This document shows positions 1-5,646 of a DNA stretch of 8,883 nt, piece after piece. The translations under genes were made by a program, and so were the position numbers. The stretch covers positions 1-8,883 of the forward strand of contig CALHBW010000490.1 in the NCBI GenBank assembly GCA_937930625.1, given 5' to 3'. This DNA is from an uncultured Saprospiraceae bacterium (GTDB lineage Bacteria > Bacteroidota > Bacteroidia > Chitinophagales > Saprospiraceae). The notes below the pieces were generated by a model. The model ran no database searches. It saw nothing but the letters and a program-made list of their open reading frames with translations, and was not told where the DNA came from. Every line of letters starts with the position of its first letter. Positions within the stretch are counted from its first letter, which is position 1.

Positions 1-38
1 GGTACGTAGGGGCAGGGCATGCCCTGCCCCTACGTACC
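1..38. repeat. Perfect 38-bp GC-rich palindrome, REP-like
   Basis: The first 38 bases are a perfect self-complementary palindrome (19 + 19, no loop) starting GGTACGTAGGGGCAGGGCA. It may continue outside the window. Its last base is also the last base of the stop codon of the HD-domain gene on the minus strand. It carries the GTAG tetranucleotide next to a GC-rich stem that is typical of REP elements, and it shares GTACGTAG with a second GC-rich hairpin at the end of recF (1801-1826). As RNA it would form a very stable hairpin at the end of the recF-glycosyltransferase-HD transcript and could protect its 3' end, but no T tract is visible inside the window. Confidence 0.85.
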
Positions 39-703
39 TACAATTTAGTATGTATTTCCCATGCGAGATTCTCCCGCGCATCCGCTTCGTGTTGCACTTG
101 AAATGCTTCTGTAAAATAGATTTGCGTCCTTTCCAGAAAATGCTGCAAGACTTTCTTCCGACCTTTTTTATACAAAAAATCAGGATATATTTTGTACTCT
201 TCGCGTATTGCTTGTGTATAGCGCGTATATGCCTCACGCGAAGCTGCCAACACTCCTAAATCGGCATCCAATAGCAAGCGATTATCAAAATTATCTATCA
301 AAATATCATGTGATTTTGTGCTGATAATCAATTGTTTTATTTGCTCTAATTCGGCTCTCGATAAATTGGAATCGGCTAAAGTTTCAAGGGCGTATTCAGC
401 ACTTTTAGCTTCATTATCTTTGCGCGTAGCCAGATAAATGATGTCATGATACCACACTGCAAGACGAACCACCCGATAGTTCTCAATTTCCGATTGATAC
501 TGTTCACAGATTTTTAGCATTATATGTATATGAGAAAAATTATGATACATGCGATTGGAATTGGTGTAATGCCTCTGCAAGTCTGCAAAAAGCGATATTG
601 ATGAATCTGTCAAGTCAATTTCATCGCATAGCAAACCCCAACGGGCTGCCAAATCGGGTAGGAGAGTGGTGTCGTCGGGCGATAATATTTGGATGTCAAG
701 CAT
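38..703 (-). CDS. HD-domain predicted metal-dependent phosphohydrolase
   Basis: This 221-residue soluble protein has no signal peptide or membrane segment. It resembles the COG4339 group of predicted metal-dependent HD-superfamily phosphohydrolases. Visible motifs are YHNFSHI at residues 53-59, AVWYHDIIY at 82-90 (the HD pair is His86-Asp87), LLDADLGVLA at 144-153 with acidic metal-ligand candidates Asp146 and Asp148, and YKKGRKKVLQHFL at 178-190. The length is usual for the group. The ATG at 703 lies 11 bp after the glycosyltransferase stop, so the gene is probably the last of the recF unit. The natural substrate of this group is not established, so only a general phosphohydrolase role is claimed. 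The stop codon overlaps the palindrome at 1-38 by one base. Confidence 0.85.
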   Translation of the reverse strand: MLDIQILSPDDTTLLPDLAARWGLLCDEIDLTDSSISLFADLQRHYTNSNRMYHNFSHIHIMLKICEQYQSEIENYRVVRLAVWYHDIIYLATRKDNEAKSAEYALETLADSNLSRAELEQIKQLIISTKSHDILIDNFDNRLLLDADLGVLAASREAYTRYTQAIREEYKIYPDFLYKKGRKKVLQHFLERTQIYFTEAFQVQHEADARENLAWEIHTKL

Positions 704-714
704 CTACAAACCTA

Positions 715-1758
715 TTAATATCGTTCAAATTCCGTTTTCCGACGCAGAATGACGTATTTGACGAATCTTTTAATATCAAACCACAAGAAAAATTCCATTT
801 TTCGCTGCAATTTCAACGCAGAAATCGGACGATGTTTTCGCTGAAAATTGTGACGTGCATTTAGTATCTTTTTTCTTTCTGTAAATAGAGTGCGATACAT
901 GGCATGCAACATGATTTTCAGAAATTTCGGGCGAATAAAAATCACATCAATAATAAGAATGGAAAGGTACTTGAAAAGCAAAGAAGGCAAATTGAGCCAA
1001 AGGGAAAAGGCAGGCATCAATTTGAAATAAGAATAGAAAATATTGAGTTGAATTTTTAAAAGGTATTCATAATTCATTATTTTACTAACTGATTGACTCT
1101 CTTTATGATAGACAACAGCAGAAGGTTCAAAAATACTTTTATAACCCAAAATATTTGCCCTCATTCCCAACTCCGCATCTTCATATCCTGTATTGAAATA
1201 TTCATCAAAAATACCAATATCACACAACATTGGTACAGCATACAAAGCCGCTCCTGCACACGCGCCCATGTTTTCATGCGGCGTATTCCACGCTTCCACA
1301 GACTCGGCATATCCAAGTGGGATGACCTCGGCTGTGTTAAGCATTTTGTGACCGGCATTATCCATGCGTTTGCGGTTGTAATAATTGACCATTTTGCAGG
1401 CAACCATGTCCGCTTGATAGGTCTGCGCGCTATGTAGGAGGTTTTCGAGCCAATCTTCGGGAACAGTCGTATCATTATTGAGCAGCACAACGTATTCGTA
1501 ATCAGAATTGGGGAGAATATACTCTTCGAGAATTAAATTATTTCCAAGTGTGAAGCCATGATTTTTTGATGCTAAAATAAGCTCAACTTTGGGATGTGTG
1601 CCGTATTTTTCCGTCAAAATTTCCGTATCATTTCCCTCCGAACCATTATCCAAAAGATACACCACGTAGTCTGTATAAGTCTGTGCAAATATCGACTCCA
1701 TACATTCGAGTGTATCTTCGACGCCATTCCAATTGAGTATGATGATAGGAATTTTCAT
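715..1758 (-). CDS. Family 2 glycosyltransferase (rhamnosyltransferase-like)
   Basis: The protein has 347 residues from the ATG at 1758. It shows a GT-A fold family 2 pattern: IPIIILNWNG at residues 3-12, LLDNGS at 35-40 (nucleotide-sugar binding), LLNNDT at 92-97 (the DXD-like metal site) and YEDAELGMR at 192-200 (catalytic acidic pair ED). GACAGAALYAVP at 165-176 is the usual segment before the catalytic part in WbbL/RfbF-type transferases. A hydrophobic stretch near 257-276 and a basic C-terminus suggest membrane association. It probably adds a sugar from an activated nucleotide donor to a surface glycan; donor and acceptor cannot be read from sequence. An upstream in-frame TTG at 1794 would add 12 residues encoded by the CTTGAA micro-repeat and would overlap the recF stop. 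The ATG beginning exactly at the conserved MKIPIIILN strand is preferred. No other glycan genes are nearby, so this is an isolated transferase riding with recF. Confidence 0.88.
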   Translation of the reverse strand: MKIPIIILNWNGVEDTLECMESIFAQTYTDYVVYLLDNGSEGNDTEILTEKYGTHPKVELILASKNHGFTLGNNLILEEYILPNSDYEYVVLLNNDTTVPEDWLENLLHSAQTYQADMVACKMVNYYNRKRMDNAGHKMLNTAEVIPLGYAESVEAWNTPHENMGACAGAALYAVPMLCDIGIFDEYFNTGYEDAELGMRANILGYKSIFEPSAVVYHKESQSVSKIMNYEYLLKIQLNIFYSYFKLMPAFSLWLNLPSLLFKYLSILIIDVIFIRPKFLKIMLHAMYRTLFTERKKILNARHNFQRKHRPISALKLQRKMEFFLWFDIKRFVKYVILRRKTEFERY

Positions 1759-1793
1759 ATTAAGTTCAAGCGCAAGTTCAAGTATCAAGTTCA
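1759..1793 (-). repeat. CTTGAA micro-repeat between recF and the glycosyltransferase
   Basis: Read on the minus strand, the spacer between the recF stop and the glycosyltransferase ATG consists almost wholly of four imperfect units of 6-7 bp based on ACTTGA(A/T) (ACTTGAT, ACTTGAA, CTTGCG, CTTGAA). It is open in the downstream frame, which creates a spurious 12-residue extension. Confidence 0.7.
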
Positions 1794-2900
1794 AATCTCC
1801 GCAGGCGAGACACCTGTGCTACGTACTGTAAATATCTGATAATCAATACCTGTTTTCGCCAAAATATCATTCAATCGCTGTTCGCCCGTATCAGTAATAA
1901 AAACCTGTCCGAAATCGTCATTTGCCAAGAGTTCAATCAGGCTTTCGATACGGGTAGCGTCCAATTTATCAAAAATATCGTCCAATAATAAGACGGGTTT
2001 TAGGGCTTTTTGGGTCTTGATGAACTCGTATTGTGCCAATTTGAGTGCCAAAATAAAAGACTTCAATTGCCCTTGCGAAGCAAAGCGTTTGACGGCTTTT
2101 TCTCCGATAATAAAAGCGAGATTATCGCGATGAGTGCCTTGCGTGGTGCGTTGGAGTATTTTATCTTTTTCGTAATTTTGTTCCAATAAATCTGCCAAAG
2201 CTGCTTCATGCAGTTTTGATTCATACACACAATTAACGGCTTCACTTTCATTAGAAATTTTTGCATAAAACGCTTCAAATATCGGCGCAAAATCTACCAT
2301 AAACGCCTTGCGCGCCTCATGTATGTATGTGGCTGCGGGGGCGAGTTGTTCGTTGTAAGTTCCGATTAATACATGGTCAAAACGCCCGTTTTTTGCCATT
2401 TGTTTGAGTGCCGAATTTCGTTGGGTCAAGACCTTATTATAGTGCATCAAATGACCAAGATATGCACGGTCTAATTGGCACAAGGTTTCATCCAAAAATT
2501 TGCGTCGATATTCGCTGCCTTCAGTCGCCAATCGCGTATCATCCGGTGCAATTACTACGACGGGTAATAGACCAATATGTTCGGATAACTTACTGTAAGG
2601 AGCGTCGTTACATATAAATTCTTTTTTGCGTCTAATACGTATTTTTGCAACAATATTTGTCGCTTCTCCCGCCTTTTCAAATGCTCCTTCTACACGCATT
2701 ACATCTTGCTCATGTCGCACAACCGCACTGTCCGGGATTCCGAAATAACTTCTGCACATACAGAGATAATAAATAGCATCTAAAAGGTTGGTTTTGCCCG
2801 TACCGTTTTTCCCTGTAATACCATTGATACGCGAATGAAATTCGAGCGTTTGGTATTCGTAATTCTTAAAATTCGTGAGTTTTATTGTATTTAAATGTAA
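1791..2900 (-). CDS. recF: DNA replication and repair ATPase RecF (no standard start codon)
   Basis: RecF is the SMC/ABC-like ATPase that, with RecO and RecR, loads RecA at single-stranded gaps. Taking codon 2900-2898 as residue 1 gives 369 residues: LTNFKNYE at 8-15, Walker A GKNGTGKT at 30-37, the RecF motif TTQGTHRDNL at 252-261, signature SQGQ at 275-278 and Walker B LLLDD at 304-308. The frame is closed by TAA at 2924-2922. Between that stop and the ATG at 2759 there is no in-frame ATG, GTG or TTG, and starting at 2759 would delete Walker A. In relatives the protein begins Met-x-Leu-x-x-(Ile/Leu) before this motif, which places the start on TTA at 2900-2898, one base from TTG. ATT at 2909, CTG at 2915 or ATA at 2885 are alternatives. 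The last ten residues (RSTGVSPAEI) come from a REP-like repeat. The gene heads a probable three-gene unit. Confidence 0.93.
   Translation of the reverse strand, partial: LHLNTIKLTNFKNYEYQTLEFHSRINGITGKNGTGKTNLLDAIYYLCMCRSYFGIPDSAVVRHEQDVMRVEGAFEKAGEATNIVAKIRIRRKKEFICNDAPYSKLSEHIGLLPVVVIAPDDTRLATEGSEYRRKFLDETLCQLDRAYLGHLMHYNKVLTQRNSALKQMAKNGRFDHVLIGTYNEQLAPAATYIHEARKAFMVDFAPIFEAFYAKISNESEAVNCVYESKLHEAALADLLEQNYEKDKILQRTTQGTHRDNLAFIIGEKAVKRFASQGQLKSFILALKLAQYEFIKTQKALKPVLLLDDIFDKLDATRIESLIELLANDDFGQVFITDTGEQRLNDILAKTGIDYQIFTVRSTGVSPAEI
1801..1826 (-). repeat. REP-like hairpin inside the 3' end of recF
   Basis: On the minus strand the sequence begins GTACGTAG and runs into the stem CAGGTG-TCT-CGCCTG (one G-T mismatch), coding for the V-R-S-T-G-V-S-P-A tail. 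The GTAG head followed by a GC-rich hairpin is a REP hallmark, and GTACGTAG is shared with the palindrome at 1-38. It also lies between recF and the glycosyltransferase, where it could act as an mRNA-stabilising or partial stop structure. Confidence 0.65.
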
Positions 2901-2994
2901 TGAGTGAATGAGCAGATGTTTTTAATGCTACAATGCGATAATGCTGCAATGTTACAATATTTTCAAATAATTTCGATTGGTAAAGATAGGACAA

Positions 2995-3023
2995 TTTGTT
3001 GTGCATTTTATATTTATCTTTGC
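2995..3023 (+). promoter_or_regulatory. Bacteroidota-type promoter upstream of the 49-residue gene
   Basis: TTTG at 2995-2998 and TATCTTTGC at 3015-3023 match the Bacteroidota -33/-7 pattern (TTTG and TAnnTTTG). The gap of 16 bp is slightly short. The -7 box ends inside the left copy of the 9-bp duplication that flanks the MITE-like element, so transcription from here would start in the element. Confidence 0.55.
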
Positions 3024-3159
3024 AACGGTGTGTATAACAAATTGCACAATAGATGATTTTCACGCAGAGTACGCAGAGGGCTGATAATCAAAAACTCTGC
3101 GAACTCCGCGTTCTCTGCGTGAGATAGTTTATGCAATTTGTTATACATACTTTGCAACG
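3019..3159. mobile_element. MITE-like element with 9-bp target duplication
   Basis: The element proper is 3028-3150 (123 bp). Its ends are 19-bp inverted repeats (3028-3046 and 3132-3150) that agree at 18 of 19 positions, pattern GTRTGTATAACAAATTGCA. It is flanked exactly by the direct repeat TTTGCAACG at 3019-3027 and 3151-3159, as expected of a 9-bp target duplication. Nested inside is a second inverted pair (3060-3078 and 3104-3122, 17 of 19 matching) made of CACGCAGAG and CTCTGCGTG words, a word type I associate with Bacteroidota spacers. There is no coding capacity, so any movement would need a transposase supplied elsewhere. The parent transposase family is not identifiable here. Confidence 0.8.
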
Positions 3160-3171
3160 AAATTAGATATT

Positions 3172-3321
3172 ATGGAAGAACAAACATCAAAAGGGAAGTG
3201 GATAGACCGATTTAAGAAAATGGGTGTCGCCGCATTTTTATTCTTTTTCATTAAAGGCTTGGTCTGGTTGGCGATATTTTTTGGTTTGGGTAAATGGTTG
3301 AAAGATTATTTTGGCGGATAA
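3172..3321 (+). CDS. Small single-span membrane protein, 49 aa
   Basis: This is an open frame of 49 codons beginning ATG at 3172 and ending TAA at 3319-3321. Residues 1-16 are charged and basic (MEEQTSKGKWIDRFKK), residues 17-40 are a strongly hydrophobic segment rich in Phe, Leu and Gly, and the tail is KWLKDYFGG. It looks like a one-pass inner-membrane protein with a short periplasmic or cytoplasmic tail. It lies downstream of a promoter-like site and the MITE-like element, divergent from recF and 198 bp before pdhA. The charge and hydrophobicity layout suggests a real gene rather than chance. I recall short conserved proteins of this type in Bacteroidota, some with unreliable names, but I cannot assign a function. 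Confidence 0.72.
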   Translation: MEEQTSKGKWIDRFKKMGVAAFLFFFIKGLVWLAIFFGLGKWLKDYFGG

Positions 3322-3437
3322 TGCAGTCTTTTTTGCCGAAATAAATAATGAGAGAATTGAACGACCAAACAATCTTCGATTTTCTTGCACCACCAAATTT
3401 AATGACATATCTTTAAGGGGAAAAATTGAAATATTAA

Positions 3438-3449
3438 GCGAAATTTCGC
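3438..3449. other. 12-bp perfect palindrome GCGAAATTTCGC
   Basis: This perfect dyad in the spacer before pdhA lies 70 bp upstream of its ATG. It could be an operator, but nothing identifies a regulator. Confidence 0.35.
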
Positions 3450-3483
3450 GAATGAAAATAAACTTGTCCGGTCTCATCCATAC

Positions 3484-3511
3484 TATGGACTATCGACTAC
3501 GGACTATGGAC
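3484..3511 (+). repeat. Four 7-bp tandem repeats before pdhA
   Basis: The units TATGGAC, TATCGAC, TACGGAC and TATGGAC follow each other directly and end 8 bp before the pdhA ATG. They would lie in the untranslated leader of pdhA. Confidence 0.8.
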
Positions 3512-3519
3512 TTAATAAC

Positions 3520-4527
3520 ATGGCACAAGCAGAAGTTACAACGACATTTAGCAAAAAAACCTATTTAGAGTGGTACGAAATTATGTTGCGTATCCGTCGA
3601 TTTGAAGAACGCGCAGGTATGCTGTATCAGCAACGCAAAATTCGTGGTTTTTGTCACCTATATATAGGTCAGGAAGCAGTGGCGGCAGGCATACAGTCGG
3701 CGTGTAAACCGAATGATATTATCATTACCGCATATCGAGATCATGGATTGGCACTTGCACGAGGCATCACTTCGGATGCGTGTATGGCGGAGATGTATGG
3801 CAAGATTACGGGCTGTACAAAGGGCAAAGGCGGCTCCATGCACTTCTTTGATGCCGATAAAAAATTCTACGGCGGACATGGTATCGTCGGTAACCAAATC
3901 GGACTTGGTGCAGGGCTTGGCTTCGCGGAAATGTATAAAGGGACGAAAAATGTGGCGGTCTGTTTATTTGGCGACGGTGCAGCACGTCAAGGTATTTTGC
4001 ATGAGGTATTTAATATGGCGATGACCTGGAAAATTCCTGTTATTTTTATTTGTGAAAACAACTTTTACGCGATGGGAACATCCGTAGAACGCACGAGTAA
4101 TATCACAGATATTTACAAACTCGGTACTGCCTACGATATGCCAAGCGAACCCGTGGACGGAATGAGTTGTGAAGCAGTACATGAAGCCATGGACCGCGCA
4201 CTCAAACGCGCTCGTAAAGGTGACGGACCGACATTTTTGGAGATAAAAACTTATCGCTTTAAAGGTCACTCCATGTCTGATCCGCAAAAATATCGCACCA
4301 AAGACGAAGTGCAAGATTATAAAGACCGTGACCCTATCAAAGATGTAGAACGCACCATACTCGAAAACGGTATGGCTACCGAGCGCAAAATCAAAAATAT
4401 TCAAACGAAAATTAAAGAGGAAATCGATGCTTGCGTAAAATTCGCGGAAGACTCACCTTTCCCGGATGTATCCGAACTATATACGGATAATTATATACAG
4501 AAAGATTATCCTTTTATTATGGACTAA
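3520..4527 (+). CDS. pdhA: Pyruvate dehydrogenase E1 component, alpha subunit
   Basis: With the beta subunit this forms the thiamine-diphosphate-dependent E1 of the pyruvate dehydrogenase complex, which decarboxylates pyruvate and acetylates the E2 lipoyl group. The protein has 335 residues, normal for alpha subunits. Visible parts are IRRFEER at 25-31, the YIGQEAVAAG segment at 48-57, YRDHG at 72-76, the thiamine-diphosphate motif from GDG (151-153) to NN (180-181) and the YRFKGHSMSDP loop at 245-255 that closes over the active site. The ATG at 3520 fits the family N-terminus. A branched-chain 2-oxoacid dehydrogenase alpha subunit is the main alternative, but the YRFKGHSMSDP loop and length favour PDH. 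No E1 beta or E2 gene follows; the next gene encodes a TPR protein. Its partner subunits must be encoded elsewhere. Confidence 0.95.
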   Translation: MAQAEVTTTFSKKTYLEWYEIMLRIRRFEERAGMLYQQRKIRGFCHLYIGQEAVAAGIQSACKPNDIIITAYRDHGLALARGITSDACMAEMYGKITGCTKGKGGSMHFFDADKKFYGGHGIVGNQIGLGAGLGFAEMYKGTKNVAVCLFGDGAARQGILHEVFNMAMTWKIPVIFICENNFYAMGTSVERTSNITDIYKLGTAYDMPSEPVDGMSCEAVHEAMDRALKRARKGDGPTFLEIKTYRFKGHSMSDPQKYRTKDEVQDYKDRDPIKDVERTILENGMATERKIKNIQTKIKEEIDACVKFAEDSPFPDVSELYTDNYIQKDYPFIMD

Positions 4528-4577
4528 TTTTGAATGAGTGAATGAGTGAATTTTGAATGAGTGAATTGAGCAATTTT
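4528..4577 (+). repeat. GAATGAGT tandem micro-repeat after pdhA
   Basis: Directly after the pdhA stop the unit (TTTT)GAATGAGTGAAT occurs twice with an extra GAATGAGT in the first copy. The same word, inverted (ATTCACTCATT), abuts the 5' end of recF at 2898-2909. Confidence 0.7.
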
Positions 4578-4579
4578 TG

Positions 4580-4605
4580 TCCCGATAACTATCGGGATGA
4601 TTTTT
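4580..4605 (+). terminator. Possible terminator of pdhA (CCCGAT palindrome)
   Basis: TCCCGAT-AACT-ATCGGGA forms a perfect 7-bp stem with a 4-base loop (4580-4597), with a run of five T at 4601-4605 after a 3-base gap. Palindromes of this CCCGATA/TATCGGG type are, as I recall, common dispersed elements in Bacteroidota spacers, so it may be a repeat as well as a terminator. Confidence 0.5.
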
Positions 4606-4643
4606 GATTCTGAATTTAGTGATTAATGCGCGATTAATATTTC

Positions 4644-4674
4644 ATAATTAGCATCTTCATAAGATATTAATTAT
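4644..4674. other. AT-rich nested hairpin
   Basis: Outer arms ATAATTA (4644-4650) and TAATTAT (4668-4674) enclose inner arms ATCTT and AAGAT with a 3-base loop. Nothing else identifies it; it lies between pdhA and the TPR gene. Confidence 0.4.
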
Positions 4675-4751
4675 AAACTATTTATGTAGTAGTATTTTTG
4701 TAAATTATTTTTCAATCAAAAATCAAAAATCACTCAATCAAAAATGATTTA

Positions 4752-4775
4752 ATTCATCATTCATCATTCATCATT
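4752..4775 (+). repeat. ATTCATC heptamer repeat before the TPR gene
   Basis: Three consecutive ATTCATC units plus a partial fourth lie just upstream of the TAnnTTTG box for the TPR gene, in the place where a -33 element would be expected. Confidence 0.75.
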
Positions 4776-4781
4776 TTTTCA

Positions 4782-4790
4782 TACCTTTGC
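4782..4790 (+). promoter_or_regulatory. -7 box of the TPR gene promoter
   Basis: TACCTTTGC matches the Bacteroidota -7 pattern TAnnTTTG and ends 18 bp before the ATG at 4809. No TTTG is present at -33, where the ATTCATC repeats lie. Confidence 0.55.
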
Positions 4791-4808
4791 CAAAATTTTT
4801 AGATAGAC

Positions 4809-5486
4809 ATGGCAAAACGTAGAAAAAAAACTAAACAGGAAGAGGAATTATTAGTTGACCTCGTAGAAGTACAAGAGCAGACGCAGGATTTTCTGGAAAG
4901 TAATCAGAAATGGATACTTGGTGCATTATTGTTGGGCGTACTATTGATTGGCGGTTTTTTCGCTTACAAACAATTATACAAACAACCGCGCGAAACAGAA
5001 GCGATGGAGCAAATGTACAGAGCTGAACAACAATTTCAACGTGATTCGTTTGCATTAGCAATGACCAACCCGGGCGGTGGTTATCCGGGGTTTGAGTCTT
5101 TAGCATCAGATTATAAAGGTACAAAAGCCGGTAATTTGGCAAAATACTACGCAGGTATCTGTGCATTGCGTACCGGAGATTATCAAAAATCGGTAGATTA
5201 TCTATCGTCATTCCGTTCTAAGGGCAATATCACACCCGCAATGTCAAATGGCGCGTTGGGTGATGCTCATTCTGAATTGGGTAATTTTGATAAAGCCTTG
5301 AGTAGTTACGAAAAAGCTGCTAAGACGGTTGTCAATGATTTTTCAACACCATATTATTTGTGGAAAGCAGGTATGTTGGCGAAAAAGCAAGGCAATGCAG
5401 ACAAAGCGCAGCAATATTTCCAACAAATCAAGAGCGATTATCCCGCCTCTGTACAAGGACAGGAAATTGACCGTTATTTGAACTAA
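4809..5486 (+). CDS. Membrane-anchored tetratricopeptide repeat protein
   Basis: This 225-residue protein has a very basic start (MAKRRKKTKQ), an acidic amphipathic stretch at 11-33, one membrane helix at about 35-53 (WILGALLLGVLLIGGFFAY) and a soluble C-terminal domain. TPR-like helix pairs are visible at about 108-135 (NLAKYYAGICALRTGDYQ), 147-172 (NGALGDAHSELGNFDKAL) and 182-208 (YYLWKAGMLAKKQGNADKA). The layout of an N-terminal anchor followed by periplasmic TPRs resembles YfgM-like ancillary subunits of the SecYEG translocon. A role as an envelope scaffold or secretion helper is therefore likely but inferred. The ATG at 4809 is close behind a -7 box and no other start fits. The gene ends with a hairpin region and a clear terminator, so it is probably transcribed alone. 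Confidence 0.88.
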   Translation: MAKRRKKTKQEEELLVDLVEVQEQTQDFLESNQKWILGALLLGVLLIGGFFAYKQLYKQPRETEAMEQMYRAEQQFQRDSFALAMTNPGGGYPGFESLASDYKGTKAGNLAKYYAGICALRTGDYQKSVDYLSSFRSKGNITPAMSNGALGDAHSELGNFDKALSSYEKAAKTVVNDFSTPYYLWKAGMLAKKQGNADKAQQYFQQIKSDYPASVQGQEIDRYLN

Positions 5487-5492
5487 AATTCC

Positions 5493-5567
5493 AAATCACA
5501 AATTCCAATGGAATGTAAGAGCATGTTTGAAAAAATTTAAACATGCTCCAAGCGAATTTTGTGATTT
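5493..5567. repeat. Nested hairpin region after the TPR gene
   Basis: Three dyads are packed together. There is a 10-bp perfect stem GAGCATGTTT / AAACATGCTC (5519-5528 and 5539-5548), extendable to 13 pairs. A short palindrome ATTCCA-A-TGGAAT lies at 5502-5514. Outer arms AAATCACAAATTC (5493-5505) and GAATTTTGTGATTT (5554-5567) are complementary apart from one bulged base. It looks like a folded 3' end or a dispersed palindromic repeat. Confidence 0.65.
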
Positions 5568-5592
5568 ATTGTATTGATAATTAAAAGATTAG

Positions 5593-5623
5593 AAAGGCAG
5601 GGCTTCGCGCTTCTGCCTTTTTT
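5593..5623 (+). terminator. Rho-independent terminator after the TPR gene
   Basis: The stem AAAGGCAG (5593-5600) pairs with CTGCCTTT (5613-5620) around a 12-base loop. T5618-T5623 form a run of six T, the first three of which are part of the stem. It lies 24 bp upstream of the DUF4920 ATG, so that gene has either a very short leader or a leader that contains this stem. Confidence 0.8.
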
Positions 5624-5646
5624 GTGCATCAACAAATTCACTGATT

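Noticed and set aside
1093..1437. Plus-strand open frame of 114 codons inside the glycosyltransferase gene
   Set aside because: It is antisense to a gene with complete GT2 motifs, and the translation has no family resemblance.
1759..1794. TTG start giving the glycosyltransferase 12 extra residues
   Set aside because: The extension is the translation of the CTTGAA micro-repeat, and the conserved first strand begins at the ATG at 1758.
3964..4404. Minus-strand open frame of 146 codons inside pdhA
   Set aside because: It is a shadow frame of pdhA, whose motifs and length are complete.
4831..5211. Minus-strand open frame of 126 codons inside the TPR gene
   Set aside because: It is fully antisense to a well-supported gene and lacks any recognisable domain.
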